Shown here piece after piece: positions 58,848 through 64,000 of a stretch of 64,000 nt of DNA (position 1 is the first letter of the stretch; every line of letters starts with the position of its first letter). The position numbers were made by a program, and so were the translations under genes. The DNA lies in NCBI GenBank assembly GCA_965220185.1, contig OZ244807.1:310001-374000 (forward strand). Direction: 5' to 3'. Source of the stretch: Azotimanducus sp965220185 (GTDB lineage: Bacteria > Pseudomonadota > Gammaproteobacteria > Pseudomonadales > Azotimanducaceae). Below the pieces are notes generated by a model. The model saw only the letters and a list, made by a program, of their open reading frames with translations, was not told the origin of the DNA and ran no database searches.

Positions 58848-59480
58848 ATGAGATTCAATCTACTATTCATCATAACTTGTGCTGCGTTTGCGGGAATGGT
58901 CTACAGCTCAGAAACACCAGAAGGTGCCCCTGAATGGAGTTGCAAAAACCTTTTAGGCTCTGAGGAAGTCCTCCGCCTTCATGCTGGCGAGGACCCAGCG
59001 GGCAGCATCGGTGCAGTCCTGTTCGATGGTCAAAGAACTGAAGCCGCATACCTGATTCAAGGTCTTGAACACAACTGGATCTGGCCTGTCCCAGAAGATT
59101 CGGAAGACTGGAGCACGGCAATTTCTGATATTCAATTTCAGTTGCGGTTGAGGCCAAACGGAGTCACGCACTACTTCGATCATTCATTGCCTGAAGACGA
59201 AGATGGCATGATTACTGCAACCATGACTTTCGCATGTGAACGGGATGAGGGCATTGCGAACTCGGAGCAATCAACAACTTCTGAAACCGCCATACCACGA
59301 GAAACGAATGTTCGCGCCGATGCCTCGGTCACGTTGCAGTGTCAAGATTACCAGATGCCGGGATGTAGAGTTACTCAAATGATGGCATCAATAGAGTGTG
59401 AGCAAAAGGGCTACAACGGCGCCGTACTCAAAGGCGTTCGGCAGCCCGGCAACTTGCACGATTTCGAGTGTGTTAAGTGA
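58848..59480 (+). CDS. secreted protein of unknown function
   Basis: 210 residues from ATG 58848, with signal peptide MRFNLLFIITCAAFAGMVYSS. The mature part has five Cys (WSC, FAC, LQC, GC, IEC and a final FEC) and segments DWSTAISDIQFQLRLRPNGVTHYFD and FACERDEG. A longer start at 58776 would put 24 polar residues before the signal peptide. I do not know the family; a periplasmic or extracellular disulfide-bonded protein is likely. Confidence 0.7.
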   Translation: MRFNLLFIITCAAFAGMVYSSETPEGAPEWSCKNLLGSEEVLRLHAGEDPAGSIGAVLFDGQRTEAAYLIQGLEHNWIWPVPEDSEDWSTAISDIQFQLRLRPNGVTHYFDHSLPEDEDGMITATMTFACERDEGIANSEQSTTSETAIPRETNVRADASVTLQCQDYQMPGCRVTQMMASIECEQKGYNGAVLKGVRQPGNLHDFECVK

Positions 59481-59534
59481 CAGTCGCTTGTAGCTATAGC
59501 GAGCGCTGACAAGTGGTTGCCCTCACTTACCTTG

Positions 59535-60572
59535 TCAGGGGGCCGTTCCCCGAACCATCTCCACCAACCCCCGCACCCGTCCCTCATCCGTCTGCGGCAG
59601 CACCCCGTGCCCAAGGTTAAAGATATGCCCAGGCCGTCCGCCAGCTTCATCGAGTATCCGCTTCGCCTCCGCCGCAATCGTTTTCTCGTCGCACAGCAGC
59701 ACCGCTGGGTCCAAATTGCCCTGCACCGCGCGGCATCCCAAGGCGTTCCACGTCTCGCCGAGCGGCACTTGCCAGTCGAGCGCCATCACATCCGGGCCTG
59801 CGGCGTACATATCCGCGAGCAAGTGCCCGTTGCCCACCGCAAAAAGAATAATCGGCACCTCCTTCCCCGCATTCGCGCGAATCCGGTCAATGAGCACCTT
59901 CGTCCAAGGCGCTACGAAGCGACGGTAGTCACTCAGAGAGAGCGCGCCGACCCAGGAATCAAAGAGTTGAATCGCGTGAACGCCTGCCTTGACTTGTAGT
60001 TGGACGAAATCAGCAACCAGGTCAACGAGCGCTTGCATCAGTTTGCCCCAAGTCGCGGGCGCATCGTGCATCATGCGTTTGACCCATTCCTTGTTGCCGC
60101 CACCCCGACCTTCGACGGCGTAGGATGCCAAGGTGAAGGGTGCGCCAGCGAAACCGATGAGCGCGACTTCGCGCGGCAAGTCTGCAAGAATGAGACCGAT
60201 GCATTCCGAAATGCACGCCATGTCGCGTTCCATCTCGTAGCCCGGCAACGACTCGATGACCTTGGCTTCGCGTAAGGGGTTGCTGAACACCGGGCCAACA
60301 CCGGCTTTGTAGTCCAAATCGAGCCCGATCAGTTCGAGCACTGGCAAGAGGTCGGTGAACAGGATTGCCGCATCCACGCCGAGTAGTCGTTGCGCCGTGA
60401 GCGTCATGTCGGCGGCGCGCTCGGGATGGAGAAAAAACGCTTTGCTAGTCAGGTCACCCTTGATGCGATGGTAGGCGGGCATGTAGCGGCCTGCCTGCCG
60501 ATTGAGCCAAATCGGCGTGTGCGGAGTCGCTTCGCCGCGACAGGCGGCGATAAACGGCATGGAGTTGATCAT
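59535..60572 (-). CDS. hemE: uroporphyrinogen decarboxylase
   Basis: 345 residues from ATG 60572. PIWLNRQAGRYMPAYH near 21-36 is the family signature with its catalytic Arg pair. ILFTDLLPVLELIGLDLDY carries the key Asp, then GFAGAPFTLASY, FDSWVGALS and HIFNLGHGVLP. It removes four carboxylates to make coproporphyrinogen III in haem synthesis. The start overlaps the cyclase stop (ATGA), so the two are coupled. Confidence 0.97.
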   Translation of the reverse strand: MINSMPFIAACRGEATPHTPIWLNRQAGRYMPAYHRIKGDLTSKAFFLHPERAADMTLTAQRLLGVDAAILFTDLLPVLELIGLDLDYKAGVGPVFSNPLREAKVIESLPGYEMERDMACISECIGLILADLPREVALIGFAGAPFTLASYAVEGRGGGNKEWVKRMMHDAPATWGKLMQALVDLVADFVQLQVKAGVHAIQLFDSWVGALSLSDYRRFVAPWTKVLIDRIRANAGKEVPIILFAVGNGHLLADMYAAGPDVMALDWQVPLGETWNALGCRAVQGNLDPAVLLCDEKTIAAEAKRILDEAGGRPGHIFNLGHGVLPQTDEGRVRGLVEMVRGTAP

Positions 60573-61783
60573 TCGCGGAGTATATCGAGTTCCATCTGCC
60601 ACAGGTTCACAGCCTCGCTTAAGCCTTTGATCTCGCGCGTTCCAATGTGCTGCCTTGACCAGCGCTCGCTCGCGAGCTTGTGCGTCGCCTCGTCAATGAG
60701 CAATCCATCTTCGGGCGCTAAGGCTTCCAATCGACTCGCGAGATTGATCGCCGGGCCGATCACCGTGTACTCAAGTCGCTCGCCTTCGCCGAAATCGCCG
60801 ACCGTGCAATAGCCCGATGCCGCGCCCATGCGCATGGCAAGCGAGGCAGGCAGTGCGCGCCTGTCGAGTTCCTGATTCAGGTCGATTACGGTCTGCGGCA
60901 TGCGTGCGCAAAAGGCGAGCATGGCATCTGCGGTGCCTTGCCGTGAGCATGATTCGTTGCTGTCGCCAAAGGTAATCAGTACGCCGTCGCCAAGAAACTT
61001 GTCCATGCGACCGTTCATCTTCACGACCAGACGCGAGACGCGCGCAAGAAAAAGATTCACCGTTTCACACACGGCTTCCGGCACCATGCGGCTGCTCATC
61101 TCGGTGAATCCAACCAAGTCCACGAAGCACGCGCTCACCCACAGCCTGCGGTGCGCCAGTTGCGGCGTGGCGCCCGCTCGCAGCTTTCTTGATAGCGCTG
61201 GGTCCACGTACTTGGCGATGCGATCGCTGAAGGCAAGAAGCGCAAGCGATTCTTCCTTCAGTTCGCTGCGGGCGCGATGCATGCGAAGGCTTCGCTCGTA
61301 TCCGGCCGCGCTTAAGAGCGAAGTGAATAGCAGGATGTGCGCATAGCCGACGAGGTCTGACAACCGAGTGGGCGCAAGCTCGAAGGCGAGGCCGAGACGT
61401 GACCTTGCCCAGTCGCCAGCCATCCAGCCGATGCCGACTGCGAACAAAGCTTCCGGCAAGCGCCTGACGCCGCCTTGCGCCAAATTGCCGGAAACGAGAG
61501 ACACGAGCAGCGCCATGAACTGCACCGGCGGAAACTGAAACAATGCTGCGCACAATGCGCCCGCGAAGTTCTCACAGGCTTGGATGTAGCGTGGGCCAAC
61601 TGGCGATTTGACACTTAAGTGCAGGCTGAGCGGCCACGCCAAGCTCGCGCCTACAATCCAAAGCGACGCTTGCCAAAGCGACGCTTGGGCGTAGCCGCTC
61701 TCGATGGCGAGAAAGCCCGCGCCAAGCATGGCATATCCCAGATAGCGAAACTGAGTGATTCGTCGAATAAGTCCTGTGACCAT
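60569..61783 (-). CDS. membrane adenylate/guanylate cyclase with MASE2-like sensor
   Basis: 404 residues from ATG 61783. The N-terminal half has about five hydrophobic helices and resembles the MASE2 sensor (inference). The class III cyclase domain follows: FVDLVGFTEMSSRM (first metal Asp), DKFLGDGVLITFGD (second metal Asp), and the transition-state/substrate segment VGDFGEGERLEYTVIGPAINLASRLE. It would make cAMP (or cGMP) at the inner membrane. Translationally coupled to hemE downstream. The frame is open to 61873, but the added part is not membrane-like. Confidence 0.92.
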   Translation of the reverse strand: MVTGLIRRITQFRYLGYAMLGAGFLAIESGYAQASLWQASLWIVGASLAWPLSLHLSVKSPVGPRYIQACENFAGALCAALFQFPPVQFMALLVSLVSGNLAQGGVRRLPEALFAVGIGWMAGDWARSRLGLAFELAPTRLSDLVGYAHILLFTSLLSAAGYERSLRMHRARSELKEESLALLAFSDRIAKYVDPALSRKLRAGATPQLAHRRLWVSACFVDLVGFTEMSSRMVPEAVCETVNLFLARVSRLVVKMNGRMDKFLGDGVLITFGDSNESCSRQGTADAMLAFCARMPQTVIDLNQELDRRALPASLAMRMGAASGYCTVGDFGEGERLEYTVIGPAINLASRLEALAPEDGLLIDEATHKLASERWSRQHIGTREIKGLSEAVNLWQMELDILRE

Positions 61784-61969
61784 GCACGACGCGCCTCGAT
61801 TTAAGTATCCGAAAACTGTAGCGGACTGGCCGCACAGGTGTTTGCGAGATCGACCCAGACACTTGTAGGACATCTGCGCTGCATGTGGGGGTTGTTGGAA
61901 TCACGTTGCTCATGTGAGGTGTACGATAGCCTGACACCCAAGCGTGAGCGCCGCCAGAAATCTTCACCG

Positions 61970-63337
61970 ATGACAGCACGTATTGATCGCAAAACGATGC
62001 TCGTCTACGGCACGCTTGGCTGCCCCATTGCCGTGCTCAGTTATCCCATGACGCTGTTCTTGCATCCGCACTATGCGGATGAACTCGGACTCGGACTCGC
62101 CGCCATCAGCACGGTGCTGCTGTTCTCGCGCTTGACCGACTTCATCACCGATCCGCTGATGGGGTGGGTGAGCGACCGAACGCGCTCTAGGTTCGGTCGT
62201 CGCAAGCCCTACTTGGTGATCGGCCTGCCAGTCATGATGCTTGGCATCTGGAAGCTCTTCATGCCAGTGCCGCCAGTAGACATTTGGTACATGCTGATCT
62301 GGAACATGGTCGTTTACCTCGGCTGGACAATCATGGTGCTGCCCTACAACGCCTGGGGGGCTGAGCTTTCCAACAATTACATGGTGCGCGCGAGCATTAC
62401 CGCGACCCGTCAGGTGTATGTGATCGCAGGCGTCATCGCCGCGAGTGTCGTCATTTGGATCTATCAGGAATGGCTGAATCGCCCCGACCCCGGCGAAGTG
62501 TTGACGGGCATTGGATTGACGCTGCTCGTCATGTTCCCGGCCTCGGTAGTGCTATTGCTTGTTCTGGTGCCAGAGAAGGCAGCGCCCGCGCCGTCGAGGC
62601 AGCGGGCTTGGTGGCGCGAGATTTCTAGCATGTGGAGAATCGGCCCGTTCCGCCGCATGGTGTATGTGGCGGCGGCTATCGTCATCGGCGAAGCGTCGCG
62701 TCACGCCGTGCTTGTGTTCTTTATGGAGGATGTCTTGCAGGCAGGGAACCGCATCGGGCGCACCTTCATCCTCTACTATCTCATGGGCGTGGCCGCCATC
62801 CCTCTGTGGCAGCGCCTCGCGCGCCGCTTTGGCAAGCATCGGTCACTCGCAGGCGCGATGACGCTGTCCGCGCTCATGGTGCTGGCAACCGCATTCCTAG
62901 GCGCGGGCGATTACAACACCTTCCTGATCTTCTACGTGCTCAAAGGCGCGACCTTCGGCGCGTTCGCATACCTGCCTCTTGCCATCCTCGCCGACGTGGT
63001 CGATGTCGATACCGCGGTCACAAGACAAAAGCGCGCAGGCCTCTTCTTCGCGGTATTCGGTGCCATCGACAAGATCGGCCTTGCCGTCGGCCTGTTTATC
63101 GCAATTCAGTTACTGAATCTGACCGGCTACGATCCACAGGTCGGACCGGATGCGGCGGGACTGTGGATGATCCGCTTGCTGTATGCGGTCATTCCGACAT
63201 TCTTTTTCCTCTTGGCGTCCTATCTGGTATGGAACTATCCACTGACCAGCGAGCGACATTCGCGGCTTGTGAGCGCACTGCAGCGAAGGGAAGCAAGACG
63301 TTCATTGGAGCTATTTCGGGCGTCTTCGTCATACTGA
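61970..63337 (+). CDS. MFS transporter, GPH type
   Basis: 455 residues from ATG 61970. LFSRLTDFITDPLMGWVSDRTRSRFGRRKPYLVIGLP is the GPH signature, twelve membrane segments follow, and the second half has LPLAILADVVDVDTAVTRQKRAGLFFAVFGAIDKIG. It probably carries sugars or glycosides with a cation. Same family as 42281 but another branch. The open frame extends upstream to 61838 over the cyclase promoter and is not used. Confidence 0.92.
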   Translation: MTARIDRKTMLVYGTLGCPIAVLSYPMTLFLHPHYADELGLGLAAISTVLLFSRLTDFITDPLMGWVSDRTRSRFGRRKPYLVIGLPVMMLGIWKLFMPVPPVDIWYMLIWNMVVYLGWTIMVLPYNAWGAELSNNYMVRASITATRQVYVIAGVIAASVVIWIYQEWLNRPDPGEVLTGIGLTLLVMFPASVVLLLVLVPEKAAPAPSRQRAWWREISSMWRIGPFRRMVYVAAAIVIGEASRHAVLVFFMEDVLQAGNRIGRTFILYYLMGVAAIPLWQRLARRFGKHRSLAGAMTLSALMVLATAFLGAGDYNTFLIFYVLKGATFGAFAYLPLAILADVVDVDTAVTRQKRAGLFFAVFGAIDKIGLAVGLFIAIQLLNLTGYDPQVGPDAAGLWMIRLLYAVIPTFFFLLASYLVWNYPLTSERHSRLVSALQRREARRSLELFRASSSY

Positions 63338-63384
63338 GCGATGGCAACGGCCGCGTTGCACGGTTGTTGCTCATGCTCGCGTCA

Positions 63385-63407
63385 CATGTGTATGATTCTT
63401 ACACATG
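63385..63407. promoter_or_regulatory. operator candidate of the terminal toxin-antitoxin pair
   Basis: CATGTGTA (63385-63392) and TACACATG (63400-63407), perfect 8-bp arms with a 7-bp spacer, 19 bp before the antitoxin start. The position suits autorepression. Confidence 0.55.
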
Positions 63408-63426
63408 ATTTTTGCAGGGCCAGCAG

Positions 63427-63705
63427 ATGGCAAGAGTTCAATTGGTGATCGCCGACGATGATCAAGCCCACTTTCTTGAGCAGGCGCGGTTGGAAGGTTT
63501 GTCCTTCAGCGCTTGGCTTCGGGCCGCCGCACGGGAGCGGCTTGAGCGCATGCGCCCTACACGCCGATTCATCGGAACCGAAGAACTGTCCGCTTTTTTT
63601 GCTGCTTGCGATGCCGCTGAAAACTCCGATGAGATGGAGCCTGATTGGGAGCAGCATAAGCAGGCTATTGCCCGCTCCCGGCAAAGTGGCTTACCCGGCA
63701 CATGA
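63427..63705 (+). CDS. antitoxin of a PIN-domain toxin pair
   Basis: 92 residues from ATG 63427. N-terminal strand and helices (ARVQLVIADDDQAHFLEQARLEGLSFSAWLRAAARERLE) look ribbon-helix-helix. The acidic tail (FFAACDAAENSDEMEPDWEQHKQAI) should bind the toxin. It overlaps the toxin gene by 4 bp. An alternative TTG 15 bp upstream is less likely. Confidence 0.82.
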   Translation: MARVQLVIADDDQAHFLEQARLEGLSFSAWLRAAARERLERMRPTRRFIGTEELSAFFAACDAAENSDEMEPDWEQHKQAIARSRQSGLPGT

Positions 63706-64000
63706 TTTTTGTGGACACTAACGTTTTCATGTACGCAGTAGGGCGAGCACACCCTCTGCGCGCCGAGGCGCGCGATTTTTTTACCGACGCTTTGGTGCGT
63801 CAGATGCCACTGGCGACATCAGCAGAGGTGATGCAGGAACTTGCTCACGCCTACCTCCCTGTGGGCAGACGGGGTACCTTAGAGCGGGCGATGACTCTGA
63901 TGGATGGCCATGCCGTTTCAGTTTGGCCGCTTGAGCGCGAAGATGTCACGCTCGCGGCACAGCTACATGATCGCTTGCCCGGCCTCAGCGCGCGCGACCT
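63702..64000 (+). CDS. PIN-domain (VapC family) ribonuclease toxin, cut by window edge
   Basis: The first 99 residues are present. MIFVDTNVFMYAVGRAHPLR holds the first catalytic Asp, and SAEVMQELAHAYLP the Glu of the second motif. VapC toxins cleave tRNA or rRNA. The part seen is intact, unlike the other PIN genes in the window. The remaining ~30-40 residues with the last Asp lie beyond the edge. Confidence 0.9.
   Translation, partial: MIFVDTNVFMYAVGRAHPLRAEARDFFTDALVRQMPLATSAEVMQELAHAYLPVGRRGTLERAMTLMDGHAVSVWPLEREDVTLAAQLHDRLPGLSARD

Overview
The window looks like one chromosomal contig piece from an uncultivated gammaproteobacterium. The support is gene order: aspS-yebC-ruvC-ruvA-ruvB-tolQRAB with pal-cpoB just beyond, rppH-ptsP ... 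lgt-thyA-folA, a DUF1820 gene, and an outer-membrane (Tol-Pal, Lgt) cell plan. Genus cannot be told. GTG and TTG starts are common. Two genes carry an in-frame UGA exactly where relatives have a redox Cys, so the organism probably makes selenoproteins, although no sel genes lie in the window.

Layout. 1-3009: def (cut by the left edge), a DUF1820 gene, an FAD oxidoreductase and PPK2. 3148-6384: a fused nucleotidyltransferase-HEPN protein, an unknown protein, then a 19-repeat type I-E-like CRISPR array without cas genes. A phage-like 290-bp segment sits between the last good repeat and a decayed one. 6544-9158: alpha/beta hydrolase, SDR, mobA. 9234-12475: three AAA/DUF4143 ATPase loci, one broken. 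12525-18574: SLC13 transporter, exonuclease I, a lone ABC ATPase, an acyl-CoA ligase and yaaA. 18585-20300: an AbiEi/AbiEii module flanked by intact yaaA and a yaaA remnant. 20304-24857: a thioredoxin-fold selenoprotein candidate, a RelE/RHH pair, a bufferin operon (bufA1-bufB-bufC-doxX) and a divergent c-type cytochrome. 24946-25774: a secreted-protein gene thrown out of frame by a run of 22 C, a likely phase-variable locus.

25838-36947: an orphan Phd antitoxin, an unknown AAA ATPase, an SDR, then the conserved fmdB-like/aspS/yebC/ruvCAB/tolQRAB block. 36950-41344: the Tol-Pal cluster is split by a small membrane-protein gene, a tnpB element with 24-bp inverted ends and an 8-bp target duplication, and a Na+/solute symporter; pal and cpoB follow. 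41369-50632: tRNA-Lys, SDR, GPH-type transporter, rppH, ptsP, an NRDE protein, lgt, thyA, folA and fabV.

50636-58733 is an accessory island. It holds a broken hydrolase, another AAA/DUF4143 ATPase, two recently duplicated nucleotidyltransferase-HEPN genes with mosaic divergence, several decayed toxin-antitoxin loci, a GrdB-like selenoprotein candidate, a periplasmic-type ATP-dependent DNA ligase and a chain of near-perfect hairpins at 57370-57581. A 41-bp piece of that chain recurs at 20254-20294. 58848-64000 returns to ordinary genes (secreted protein, hemE, adenylate cyclase, GPH transporter) and ends in a PIN toxin-antitoxin pair cut by the right edge.

The most notable items are the two UGA genes, the poly-C switch, the hairpin chain with its distant copy, the tnpB element with DDE-transposon-like ends, the CRISPR-trailer insertion and the mosaic NTase-HEPN pair.
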